From contig NZ_KV823238.1 of assembly GCF_001815905.1 (NCBI RefSeq), positions 73,002-117,163 on the forward strand: DNA of 44,162 nt, read 5' to 3'. A program made the translations under genes and the position numbers. Positions 25,020-32,616 of the stretch are shown piece by piece (position 1 is the stretch's first letter; each line of letters opens with the position of its first letter). The DNA comes from Brevibacterium sp. HMSC07C04. GTDB lineage: Bacteria; Actinomycetota; Actinomycetes; Actinomycetales; Brevibacteriaceae. The notes beneath the pieces are model-generated. The model was not told the DNA's origin and did not search any database. It was given only the letters and a program-made list of their open reading frames with translations.

Positions 25020-25930
25020 CAGCCCTCCGGGGTGTCCACGCAGGTGCGGCTGCGGGCAGTGGCGGCACGGGCTGCGAAAACAGCTTTGCGCGGTGCGGGA
25101 ATCCGCAGTCGCGTCTGCTGGAGTTCGCTGGCCGGTGTGGCGGCTATTCGCTCAGCGAGCTCTTCGAAGATGCCCAGTGCTGTGCCGACAGCGGTGCGGA
25201 CACGCCACGGCAGCAGCGGCATCGCCTGACGGGCGGCGGCGAAATCGGTCTGGACGATGTTCAGCTGGCGGGATTTCTCTTCTTCCGTGAACGTGCCCGT
25301 GCTGCCCAGCAGATAGGTCCTGCCGAGTTCAGACGTGTCGGCGCCGAGGTCGCGCAGAAAGTTCACGCGCTGGAATGCCGCCCCCAAACCGCGTGCGCCG
25401 TTTTCCAGGATTCTCTGCTCTTCTGCGGTCGGGTTTTCGTCTTCCATGAAGATTGCCAGGCACATCAGCCCGATTACTTCAGCCGAACCGTGAATATAGG
25501 ACTCCAGCGAACCCGGCGAATGGTGTTCCGGTCGGATGTCGCGGTACATAGACGAAAAGAACGGGTTCCACAGTTTCGGCCCTATTCCCGTGCGCCGGGC
25601 GGTGTCTGCGAAAGCGTGCGCAATGAGGTCAGGGGAGAACCCCGTTCGGCACGCTTCGGCTATGCGCTGTCGGAAATCATCGAGGGCTTCCGCCTGCGCG
25701 GCAGGGCCTGCGGGGTAGGCGCCGTCGACGATCTCGTCGGCAATGCGCACCACCGCGTAGAGGCTGGCAATGCTGCGTTCCATGCGTCTGGGCAGGAGTG
25801 ACGCGGCAAAGGAAAACGAGGTCGAATAGGAGCGGATGACCGCCCCGGCCGCACGGTAGGCAGTCCGGGTGTAGCGCTGGGTGGGCGGCAGCAGGTCGAG
25901 ACTCCTGCCCCGGGAAAAGGGCAGAGTCAT
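25019..25930 (-). CDS. crtB: Phytoene synthase
   Basis: Condenses two GGPP molecules to phytoene. 303 residues. The Asp-rich motifs of squalene/phytoene synthases are ADEIVD (64-69) and RVNFLRDLGAD (188-198). SYSTSFSFAASLLP and YIHGSAEVIGLMCL are also diagnostic. The ATG follows the amidase stop codon directly (TGAATG), so it is translationally coupled to the amidase. The GGPP synthase it needs is not in the window. Confidence 0.95.
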   Translation of the reverse strand: MTLPFSRGRSLDLLPPTQRYTRTAYRAAGAVIRSYSTSFSFAASLLPRRMERSIASLYAVVRIADEIVDGAYPAGPAAQAEALDDFRQRIAEACRTGFSPDLIAHAFADTARRTGIGPKLWNPFFSSMYRDIRPEHHSPGSLESYIHGSAEVIGLMCLAIFMEDENPTAEEQRILENGARGLGAAFQRVNFLRDLGADTSELGRTYLLGSTGTFTEEEKSRQLNIVQTDFAAARQAMPLLPWRVRTAVGTALGIFEELAERIAATPASELQQTRLRIPAPRKAVFAARAATARSRTCVDTPEG

Positions 25931-27166
25931 TCAGTCGGCGTCCGCCTGCAGTCGGCGTTCGAGCTCAGCGGCGACAGCCAACACAGTGGCGTCCTCGCCG
26001 GGCTTTCCTGCCAAGTGCAGGCAAGCGGGGGCTCCGTTGGGGTACCTGCGACCGGTGGGGATGGTGATGGCCGGCCAGCCGAGCACGTTGAACAGCTGGG
26101 AGTAGCGGACAAAGGCCGGGCGGGCGTCCGGTCCGATGCTTCCCCACGGGACCGTTCCGCCGTCCAGTGCGGGCGACACGATGATGTCCACGTGCTCAAA
26201 TGCGGACAGGGCCCGCTCACGCAGAATGTCCACATCGGCCAGTGCCTTCTGGTACTGGGATTCAGACACATCCGCCGACTGCTGCACCCGGTCGAGAACA
26301 CCGGGGGTGAAGGCGCCCGCCTGGTCCTCGGCCAGCGGGCCCAGAATCCGGTAGGACTCGTATTTGCGGACCGTGTCATACAGGGGACTCGACACATCGA
26401 TGAACGGCCCGAGATCAACCTCTTCTGTCGAGTCGAGGTAGTCCGCGCCGTCCTCAATCCAGTGCGGCCTGTTCAGTTCGAAAGTGCCGACGGTGACCGA
26501 TGACGGAGCACCGGCTGAGAAGTCCACGACAGCTGAGAACACTCGGGTCGCCTCTGCGACGGTGCGGGCAAAGAAGCCGAGAGTGTCAAACGATGGCGCC
26601 AGGGGGAACACGCCGTCTGTGCTGATTGCCCCGAGGGTGGGTTTGAAGCCGACAACCCCCTGGCAGCCGGCGGGAACGCGCACCGACCCGGCGGTGTCAG
26701 AGCCGACGGCGAAGGGAACCGCTCCGGCGGCCACAAGTGCGGCCGATCCCGAAGACGAACCCCCGCTGCACAGCTGAAGTCCGGCTGGGTTCATCACCGT
26801 GCCGAAAGCGGAGTGCTCGCCGAAGATGCCGTGGGAGAATTCCTGGCAGTTGGTCTTGGCAACAGGGATGGCGCCTGCCGCCATGAGCCGTTCGATGACA
26901 TCGGCGGTGCCTGTCGTCGCATCGGGGTGGTCGGCCACCTTGACGCGCGAACCCATCGACGTGGGGCAGCCGGCAATGAACACGACGTCCTTGACGGCGA
27001 AAGCCTGGCCTTCGAGGGCGCGCGGCGGCAGTCCCGCTTCTGCTCGTTCGGTCGCTTCGAGTGCGCACTCGCGGGCGAGTTCCGGCAGCATTTCGGTGAC
27101 GGCGTTGAACTTGCCTCCGGCATTTGTCACTTCGCGGAGGATGCGTTCAATCTCGGCAACGGTCAC
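25931..27166 (-). CDS. Amidase-signature family hydrolase
   Basis: 411 residues. The Ser-cisSer-Lys catalytic set is visible: Lys59 in AFAVKD, Ser137 in CSGGSSSGS and nucleophile Ser161 in DTAGSVRVPAG. Relatives hydrolyse amides such as indole acetamide, allophanate or Glu-tRNA amide; the substrate here is unknown. Start is GTG at 27166 with AGGGAG ending 5 nt upstream. Its stop abuts the crtB start with no gap, so it is the first gene of the carotenoid operon, although no amidase is known in C50 carotenoid synthesis. Confidence 0.9.
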   Translation of the reverse strand: MTVAEIERILREVTNAGGKFNAVTEMLPELARECALEATERAEAGLPPRALEGQAFAVKDVVFIAGCPTSMGSRVKVADHPDATTGTADVIERLMAAGAIPVAKTNCQEFSHGIFGEHSAFGTVMNPAGLQLCSGGSSSGSAALVAAGAVPFAVGSDTAGSVRVPAGCQGVVGFKPTLGAISTDGVFPLAPSFDTLGFFARTVAEATRVFSAVVDFSAGAPSSVTVGTFELNRPHWIEDGADYLDSTEEVDLGPFIDVSSPLYDTVRKYESYRILGPLAEDQAGAFTPGVLDRVQQSADVSESQYQKALADVDILRERALSAFEHVDIIVSPALDGGTVPWGSIGPDARPAFVRYSQLFNVLGWPAITIPTGRRYPNGAPACLHLAGKPGEDATVLAVAAELERRLQADAD

Positions 27167-27243
27167 TTCTACTCCCTATCCGGTCGGGCCACTCCAGTCC
27201 TGCTAAGGATAGCGGCCCGGTCCGGCGGAATTTCGGCGTGTGG

Positions 27244-27283
27244 GAAGCGCGTCGCCCAGGCGCGTGCGGGGACGACGCACTTC
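27244..27283 (-). terminator. Hairpin between ribH and the amidase-crt operon
   Basis: An 11-bp stem (27244-27254 with 27273-27283, one G-U pair) encloses an 18-nt loop. No U-tract follows. It lies 43 nt after the ribH stop, as expected of an I-shaped actinobacterial terminator, but could be a processing or regulatory structure. About 80 nt remain for the amidase-crt promoter, which I could not define. Confidence 0.5.
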
Positions 27284-27325
27284 GCAGACCCCTGCATCGG
27301 GCAGTTCGGCACTTAAGCTGAGAGA

Positions 27326-27802
27326 TCAGCGCAGTCGGCGCAGGACATCGGCGGTTGCCAAAGCCGCGGTTGCCGCCTCGTACCCCTTGTCTTCTTTCGA
27401 GCCTTCCAGCCCGGCTCGGTCGAGGGCCTGCTCTTCCGTGTCGCACGTGAGCAGGCCGAAGCCCACGGGCGTACTGGAATCGAGTGCCACGCGCCCCAAA
27501 CCGTCGGTGGCGGCAGTGCACACGTAGTCGAAGTGCGGGGTGCCGCCGCGAATGACAACCCCGAGAGCGACAACGCAGTCATACTGTTTCGCCGCCGCCT
27601 GGGCGGCGATAGGCAGCTCAAACGAGCCCGGCACCCAGTGCACGGGCGCATCGATGCCGGCTTCTGCTGCGGCGCGCTGGGCACCGGCCACAAGACCGCC
27701 CATCACCTGGTCATGCCAGCGCGAGGCGATGATCGCCATGCTCAGCGGGCCCGCCTGAACTGCCGTGCGGGGTGAGATTTCGGGTGCTCCGTGTCCTGCC
27801 AT
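27326..27802 (-). CDS. ribH: 6,7-dimethyl-8-ribityllumazine synthase
   Basis: Condenses 5-amino-6-ribitylamino-uracil with dihydroxybutanone phosphate, the penultimate riboflavin step. 158 residues, the usual length. Motifs are [12 protein letters not shown] and [15 protein letters not shown] with the catalytic His. It starts in a TGATG overlap with ribBA and is the last gene of the riboflavin operon. Confidence 0.97.
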   Translation of the reverse strand: MAGHGAPEISPRTAVQAGPLSMAIIASRWHDQVMGGLVAGAQRAAAEAGIDAPVHWVPGSFELPIAAQAAAKQYDCVVALGVVIRGGTPHFDYVCTAATDGLGRVALDSSTPVGFGLLTCDTEEQALDRAGLEGSKEDKGYEAATAALATADVLRRLR

Positions 27803-29100
27803 CAGAGTGTCCTTTCCAGAAGGTGCGACATCCTGTCGCGCTTGGTTGCCAGGTAGGCGATGTTCTCCGGCCGCGGGGCGACTTCGGCATCCACGCGGGT
27901 CACGTCAATGTCCATGTGCTGCAGCGCGGTGATTTTGGTCGGATTGTTGGTCATGAGCCGCACCGAGCGCAGCCCCATGTCGGCGAGAATCGCTGCGACG
28001 GCGTCGTACTTGCGCGCATCAGCGGCAAAGCCCAGGCGCGTGTTGGCGTCCACGGTGTCCACGCCGGTGTCCTGCAGGGAATAGGCGGCGATTTTGGCGG
28101 CCAGCCCAATGCCGCGGCCTTCGTGTCCGCGCACGTAGATCACGTGCCCGCCGACTGTCGCGATGGTGCGCAGCGCCTGGGCCAGCTGTTCGCCGCAGTC
28201 GCAGCGGTGTGAACCGAAGACATCGCCTGTAAGGCACTCTGAATGGATCCGCACGAGCGGTGTGGAATCGGCGTTCGGCGGGCCGCTGAGCACCAGGTGG
28301 TCAGTTCCGTCGAAGGTGTACGCGGTTGCCGTGAGTGTCCCGAAGTCGGTGGGCAGGGGAACCGTCTCTCCGCGTACGAGGCGCCGCCCGGCTGTGTTTC
28401 CGCCTGCGGCTGCCGACTGGGCTGCGGTGGGGCCTGTTGACTGGTTTTTGCCCGAGGTGGTGGGCACTGGGGTCATTGGGGCGTCCGGATTGGCCTTGCG
28501 GTAGGCAATGAGGTCGGCGATCGTGACCATTGCCAGGCCGTGTTCGCGAGCGAACTCGGCAAGTGCCGCAAAGCGCATCATGGAGCCGTCGTCGTGGACG
28601 ATTTCGGCGATGACCGCCGCTGGGCTGCGGCCTGCCAGGCGGGCGAAGTCGAGGCCTGCTTCGGTGTGGCCGTCCCGGGCGAGCACACCGTCATCCTGTG
28701 CGATGAGCGGGAACAGGTGGCCGGGCCGGGTGAGGTCTTCCGTGCGGGTATCGGGGTCTGCCAGGAGGCGCGCGGTGAGGCTGCGATCAGCTGCACTGAT
28801 GCCGGTTGTCACGCCTGCTTTGGCGTCAACGCTCACGGTGTAGGCGGTGCCCTTGGGGTCTTCGTTGTCAGCCGTCATGGGCGGCAGCGCCAGCCGCTGG
28901 GCGGTTTGGGCGGGAATGGGTGCGCACACAACACCCGATGAGTACCGGATGATGAAGCCCATCCATTCGGCCGTCACGGCGTCTGCGGCCATGATGAGGT
29001 CGCCTTCGTTTTCACGGTCTTCGTCGTCGACCACGACAATCGGACGGCCTGCCGCAATCTGCTGTATCGCGTCTTCAATAGAGGCCAAGGTGGTGGTCAT
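27802..29100 (-). CDS. ribBA: Bifunctional DHBP synthase / GTP cyclohydrolase II
   Basis: 432 residues. The N-terminal RibB domain makes dihydroxybutanone phosphate ([11 protein letters not shown] at 25-35, [12 protein letters not shown]). The C-terminal RibA domain opens GTP, with [20 protein letters not shown] holding the three zinc cysteines and [10 protein letters not shown]. The domains are joined by an Ala/Gly/Thr-rich linker near 210-245. AAAGGA ends about 6 nt before the ATG, and the start overlaps the ribE stop (ATGA). Confidence 0.97.
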   Translation of the reverse strand: MTTTLASIEDAIQQIAAGRPIVVVDDEDRENEGDLIMAADAVTAEWMGFIIRYSSGVVCAPIPAQTAQRLALPPMTADNEDPKGTAYTVSVDAKAGVTTGISAADRSLTARLLADPDTRTEDLTRPGHLFPLIAQDDGVLARDGHTEAGLDFARLAGRSPAAVIAEIVHDDGSMMRFAALAEFAREHGLAMVTIADLIAYRKANPDAPMTPVPTTSGKNQSTGPTAAQSAAAGGNTAGRRLVRGETVPLPTDFGTLTATAYTFDGTDHLVLSGPPNADSTPLVRIHSECLTGDVFGSHRCDCGEQLAQALRTIATVGGHVIYVRGHEGRGIGLAAKIAAYSLQDTGVDTVDANTRLGFAADARKYDAVAAILADMGLRSVRLMTNNPTKITALQHMDIDVTRVDAEVAPRPENIAYLATKRDRMSHLLERTL

Positions 29101-29777
29101 GGCTGGTCCTTTCGGGGTGTGAGGGCTGTGAATTCGGCGCGGCGTTCGGCGTATTTCGCAAGAATGTCGACCTCGATGTTGATGGGATGACCGGGTTTGA
29201 CCTGGCCGAAGACTGTGCGTTCAAGCGTTGCTTCGATCAGCCCGACTTCCACCCAGTGCTCATCAGCACTGGCGGGGCTGACCGCGGTCAGGGTGAGGCT
29301 GGTGCCGGACAGGCTGATGGAGCCCTTCTCCACGGTGTAGGGGGCAAGGTCTGCGGGAATGTTCACGCGCACTGTGCGCCACAGGCCGTTGTCTTCGACG
29401 GAAGCCACGTGCCCCACGCCGTCCACATGCCCTTGGACAATGTGTCCGTCAAAGCGACCACCCGCAGGCATGCACCGTTCGAGGTTCACCGGATCACCCG
29501 GATGCAGGGCCCCAAGAGCTGAGCGGCGCAGCGTTTCGCCCATGAGCAGGGCACGGAAGGTGCCTTCGGACTGGGGCCCGGCTGGCGCCTCGTCATCTTC
29601 TTCTGCCTGTGCGGCAACCAGGGGTGCCGAGGTGAGGCACACCCCGTTGACCGCGAGCGAACCGCCCGGCGGGAGGTCGGCCACGAGCGGCCCGGCTTCC
29701 AGGGTCAGATAGGCGCTGTCGTCAGCCTGTTCAAGTGAGACGACGGTTCCGACGTGCTCAATGATTCCGGTGAACAT
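29097..29777 (-). CDS. ribE: Riboflavin synthase, alpha subunit
   Basis: Dismutates two lumazine molecules to riboflavin. About 226 residues with two lumazine-binding repeats. It starts with the diagnostic MFTGIIEHVGTV, and GGRFDGHIVQGHVDGVG ends the first repeat. The ATG at 29777 has AAAGGA upstream; the longer open frame has no homology. It overlaps the ribD 3' end by 20 nt. A short acidic insertion (AQAEEDDEAPAGPQSEG) lies in the first barrel. Confidence 0.96.
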   Translation of the reverse strand: MFTGIIEHVGTVVSLEQADDSAYLTLEAGPLVADLPPGGSLAVNGVCLTSAPLVAAQAEEDDEAPAGPQSEGTFRALLMGETLRRSALGALHPGDPVNLERCMPAGGRFDGHIVQGHVDGVGHVASVEDNGLWRTVRVNIPADLAPYTVEKGSISLSGTSLTLTAVSPASADEHWVEVGLIEATLERTVFGQVKPGHPINIEVDILAKYAERRAEFTALTPRKDQP

Positions 29778-30855
29778 GGTGTCCTTTCTCATCCGGGACC
29801 AGGCGCAGCAGAACATCCGCGCCGAGAACCTGTGGGTTGGGGTGGGCCGTGAGGTGCGCTGCTCCGGCAGTATCGAGGGTGAAGCCGTGCGCTTCACGCA
29901 AGGTGGTGACATTCAGTCCGGCCGTGCTGGGTAAGCCCTCACCTAAAAGCACGGGCGCTTGGTAGATCAGGAGCTCGTCGGCCAGATCGCGGCCTATGAA
30001 GCTGCTCACCAGCCGGGGACCGCCTTCGACAAGCAGGTGCTCAACACCGGCGGCTGTCAGCTTGGTCAGCGCCTGGTCGATTGTTTCGGCGGTGACAGTC
30101 CGCGGGTTGTTCGCCAGGTGGCTCTCCGGTGGCAGTGGGCGGCGGCCGATGACCACCGGGATCGGCTGGGAAGTGACCGCGGGGGTGCCGGGGCGGGCAC
30201 TCAGCCGGGGGTTGTCGGCAAGCGCGGTGCCTGTGCCCACCGCAATCGCATCGACGCGGGCGCGAATCCCGTGCGCGTGAGCGCGGGCTTGTTCCCCCGT
30301 AATCCACTGGCTTGTGCCATCGGCCGCGGCAGAACACCCGTCGAGGCTCTGGGCGATCTTGCACGTGATGAACGGCCTGTTTTCGTGCACTGCACGCAGC
30401 CAGCGCGCATTGAGCGCCTGGCTTTCAGCGGCCAGCACTCCGGTCGTCACAGCAATTCCAGCCGCACGCAGAACATCCGCCCCGCCGCGGGCTGCCGGGT
30501 TCGGATCGGCTGTGGCAATGACGGTGTGCGCGATCCCGGCGTCCATGATCCGTTGGGTGCACGGGCCGGTCCGGCCGGTGTGCGAACACGGCTCCAAGGT
30601 CACGACCATCGTCGCGCCGAGAGTGTCAATACCGTGGGCCCGGGCGAAGTCGAGAGCGGCAGCCTCAGCGTGCGCGGTTCCTGCCCCGGCGTGAAATCCC
30701 ACGACCGGACCGGAGTGCAGCGGCAGCAGAACAGCGCCGACCAGGGGAGTGGCACCTCGCGAACCGTATGCGGCGTGATCGAGGGCAGCCCGCATGGCCT
30801 GCTCGTGAGTCAGGCCGGTGCTCTCAGGCAGAAGAAAAGCCGCCTGGACTTCCAT
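29758..30855 (-). CDS. ribD: Bifunctional riboflavin deaminase-reductase
   Basis: 365 residues. The N-terminal deaminase has zinc ligands in HAEAAALDF (62-70) and PCSHTGRTGPC (89-99). The C-terminal reductase has KIAQSLDGCSAAADG and GTGTALADNPRLS. The usual N-P-x-V-G of the deaminase is T-P-L-V-G here (37-40). The ATG at 30855 is chosen because GGGAGG ends 5 nt upstream; the longer frame would run into the leader RNA. First gene of the operon, controlled by the FMN riboswitch. Confidence 0.95.
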   Translation of the reverse strand: MEVQAAFLLPESTGLTHEQAMRAALDHAAYGSRGATPLVGAVLLPLHSGPVVGFHAGAGTAHAEAAALDFARAHGIDTLGATMVVTLEPCSHTGRTGPCTQRIMDAGIAHTVIATADPNPAARGGADVLRAAGIAVTTGVLAAESQALNARWLRAVHENRPFITCKIAQSLDGCSAAADGTSQWITGEQARAHAHGIRARVDAIAVGTGTALADNPRLSARPGTPAVTSQPIPVVIGRRPLPPESHLANNPRTVTAETIDQALTKLTAAGVEHLLVEGGPRLVSSFIGRDLADELLIYQAPVLLGEGLPSTAGLNVTTLREAHGFTLDTAGAAHLTAHPNPQVLGADVLLRLVPDEKGHHVHRNH

Positions 30856-30861
30856 AAGAAC

Positions 30862-30880
30862 CTCCCGGTACAGCCGGGAG
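30862..30880 (-). promoter_or_regulatory. Hairpin sequestering the ribD ribosome site
   Basis: On the minus strand CTCCCGG-CTGTA-CCGGGAG forms a 7-bp hairpin whose 3' arm is the ribD Shine-Dalgarno (GGGAGG). A second perfect hairpin (CCACAGC-GGC-GCTGTGG, 30889-30905) lies between it and the FMN aptamer. This arrangement suggests translational control of ribD rather than termination. Confidence 0.7.
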
Positions 30881-30955
30881 ATGGGAGTCCACAGCGGCGC
30901 TGTGGGTTCGCAAAGACATGCCGGGTACACCGACAGTGCCTGCGCGAGCAGACCG

Positions 30956-31091
30956 TGTTCCTCCCATCCAGACTCTTACTGTCGGTCTCGGAATTGCACC
31001 GAGTCGGCCGGGTGTTCGCACGGCGTGTGCCGTGGAGCAGCCGGGTCGCGGACTGTCACCGCCGGTACGGAATTTCACCGTCCCCGGAACA
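30956..31091 (-). ncRNA. FMN riboswitch (RFN element)
   Basis: On the minus strand the conserved aptamer blocks are all present: GGGGACGGTGAAATTCC, ACCGGCGGTGACAGTCCGCGA, a variable arm, GACTCGGTGCAATTCCGAGA, CCGACAGTAAGAGTC and GGATGGGAGGAA. The closing P1 stem TGTTCC/GGAACA (31091-31086 with 30961-30956) is intact. It binds FMN and represses the rib operon when FMN is abundant. Confidence 0.97.
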
Positions 31092-31101
31092 TCTGAAGCA
31101 C

Positions 31102-31107
31102 ATAGTA
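31102..31107 (-). promoter_or_regulatory. Probable -10 box of the riboflavin operon
   Basis: TACTAT on the minus strand, about 10 nt upstream of the riboswitch P1 stem. A weak -35 (GTCGCA) lies 18 nt upstream. Transcription would begin near 31095. Confidence 0.5.
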
Positions 31108-31155
31108 GCTCCTTGCTGTGACATGTGCGACACGGGGTCGGGTGCGCGCTTGCCT

Positions 31156-31190
31156 TTGCGGCGTGCATAGCCAGGTTATATAAATGAGGT
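31156..31190 (+). promoter_or_regulatory. marR promoter, leaderless
   Basis: TTGCGG (31156-31161), 17-nt spacer, TATAAA (31179-31184), then 6 nt to the ATG at 31191. The start codon is at the predicted transcription start, and there is no properly spaced Shine-Dalgarno. Back-to-back with the rib promoter, 71 nt between -10 boxes. Confidence 0.7.
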
Positions 31191-31622
31191 ATGGAAAATG
31201 AGCGCCTTGTCACTGACCTTGTTGCCGCGGCCGGGAGGTTCACCCGCGCTGTTCGCCGGGGCACTCACGGTGACGAAGGCTGGTCGGCCTGGCGTGCGCT
31301 GGCGGTCATCGACCAAAGCGAACGCACCACGGTCGGGCTGCTGGGGCAGCTGTACGGATGTTCGCAGCCAGCGGCCACGAAAATCGCGGCGCGCCTGACC
31401 GCGGACGGTTTCATTACACGCCGACCAGACCCCGATGATGCGCGCGCTTCCCTTCTGGAAATCACCGACAAGGGCCGACAGTGGCTCATCTCTGAGCGCA
31501 CCGCGGCGGTGAAGAAAATGGGTTCGGCGGTCGATGACCTCACGGCCGATGACGTCGCTGCGCTGACCCGCTCGGTCGACTTGCTCAACAGCATGGCGGC
31601 AGCCCTCGTCGACGACGAATAG
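31191..31622 (+). CDS. MarR-family transcriptional regulator
   Basis: 143 residues. The winged helix-turn-helix covers about 33-95: WSAWRALAVID, TVGLLGQLYGCSQPAATKIAARLTADGFITRR and the wing PDDARASLLEITDKG. Leaderless start at ATG 31191. It precedes the DUF3800 gene by 9 nt and is divergent from the riboflavin operon. Possible targets are its own operon, the rib promoter, or the carotenoid genes (in Corynebacterium the MarR protein CrtR controls crt genes, but is encoded beside crtE). Ligand unknown. Confidence 0.9.
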   Translation: MENERLVTDLVAAAGRFTRAVRRGTHGDEGWSAWRALAVIDQSERTTVGLLGQLYGCSQPAATKIAARLTADGFITRRPDPDDARASLLEITDKGRQWLISERTAAVKKMGSAVDDLTADDVAALTRSVDLLNSMAAALVDDE

Positions 31623-31631
31623 AGGACTGTG

Positions 31632-32420
31632 ATGCCTGAGAAATACTTCGCCTACGTTGACGAGACTGGTGACCTTGGTGACTTGAGCGTGAGCCCCAAA
31701 GCAAGCCCGCACTTCGGGATGGCCGCTATTGTTTTTCCTGCCAGCGCAGCTGGCGATGTTCGCCAATTGATCACAGACCTTAAGGGCGAATTCAAAGTTC
31801 CCCACGACAAGCCGTTTTCGTGGAAGGAGTACGTGCGAGATCACGACCGGCGCCTCCATGTTGCCGACCATCTCAGCATGTTGGACAAGGTGCAGGCCAT
31901 CTACGTCTACACCGATAAGGCCGCCGTGACTGAGGGTACTTACACCACGGAACGTGGCGCGCTTTATAACTATGTTGCCGGAAAAATGTTGAAGAACATT
32001 CTCTGGGCGGCCCGGAACTCCGGCGTCAAGAAGGGTGATTTGACGATCCGCTTTTCACACGTCAAAGGCTTTGACCACGATGCCGTCAGTCGGCCCTACC
32101 TTGAAACGACTTTGCCGACTCAGAAAAGCCTCCCGATGGAGCTGCTTGACTCCCTCCAGTGGGTGGCTGCAACGAAGTACCGCGAGTCCGATGTCGCCGA
32201 TCTCTTTGCAGGCTGCTTGAATGAGGCTCTGCGCCCTGGGCGGTACGGGCACGTGGAAGGACGCTACCTCCGCACGGTCTGGCCGCGTGTACGCGGCACG
32301 GAAAACTGCACAAACGCCAGCAACTACTGTGCCGTTCCCCTCGGACTTATGGCAATGCCGAATTACAAGGTGATCTCACCCGAGTGGTTCCCTTGTCCCG
32401 ATTGCCCCAAGATTAAGTGA
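31632..32420 (+). CDS. DUF3800 protein (RNase H-like fold family)
   Basis: 262 residues. The N-terminal FAYVDETGDLGD (7-18) is the DUF3800 acidic signature (Y-V-D-E-[ST]-G-D). Further acidic positions lie in VADLFAGCLNEAL. The C-terminus has PCPDCPK, a possible metal pair. DUF3800 proteins are predicted RNase H-fold nucleases often found in mobile or defence regions; no activity is proven. ATG 31632 is preferred because AGAGGA ends 5 nt upstream; a GTG precedes it. The gene looks less GC-rich than its neighbours by eye, suggesting transfer. Its stop codon lies in the left arm of a large inverted repeat. Confidence 0.85.
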   Translation: MPEKYFAYVDETGDLGDLSVSPKASPHFGMAAIVFPASAAGDVRQLITDLKGEFKVPHDKPFSWKEYVRDHDRRLHVADHLSMLDKVQAIYVYTDKAAVTEGTYTTERGALYNYVAGKMLKNILWAARNSGVKKGDLTIRFSHVKGFDHDAVSRPYLETTLPTQKSLPMELLDSLQWVAATKYRESDVADLFAGCLNEALRPGRYGHVEGRYLRTVWPRVRGTENCTNASNYCAVPLGLMAMPNYKVISPEWFPCPDCPKIK

Positions 32421-32511
32421 GGAGCGGGTTAGCACTCCCCGGAGTCGATCCACTTAAGGAGTGCGGCGTTGTGCGCCGCCGAGCATCCGGGCGAGTGCTA
32501 ACCCGCTCCTC
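32419..32511 (+). ncRNA. 93-nt structured element with 19-nt complementary ends
   Basis: Perfect arms GAGGAGCGGGTTAGCACTC (32419-32437) and its complement (32493-32511) are extended by CCCGGA/TCCGGG (32438-32443 with 32486-32491) after a one-nucleotide bulge. Inside is a GC hairpin GCGGCG-TTGTG-CGCCGC (32463-32479) and a weaker one near 32449-32460, giving a branched fold. The arms contain TTAGCACTC and GAGTGCTAA, identical to CIRCE half-sites but 55 nt apart. No U-tract follows directly. It could be a non-coding RNA, an mRNA 3'-end structure or a small inverted-repeat mobile element. Confidence 0.6.
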
Positions 32512-32516
32512 CAGAT

Positions 32517-32541
32517 AAACACCTCTAATATCGTGGTGTTT
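32517..32541. terminator. Bidirectional terminator between DUF3800 and mgtE
   Basis: AAACACC (32517-32523) pairs with GGTGTTT (32535-32541) around an AT-rich 11-nt loop. T-runs lie on both sides (TTTT on plus, TTTATC on minus). Both converging transcripts would end here. Confidence 0.6.
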
Positions 32542-32616
32542 TCTACCCATAGGATACAGGGCCCCTTGTGCACGTATCAATAGCGCACGAGCTGTGGGCT
32601 CGCCGGTTCAACCGCT

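Noticed and set aside
32419..32511. tRNA-like gene (selenocysteine or serine type)
   Set aside because: Length and closed stem are suggestive, but there is no T-loop GGTTCRANNC, no plausible anticodon arm and the end stem is far too long.
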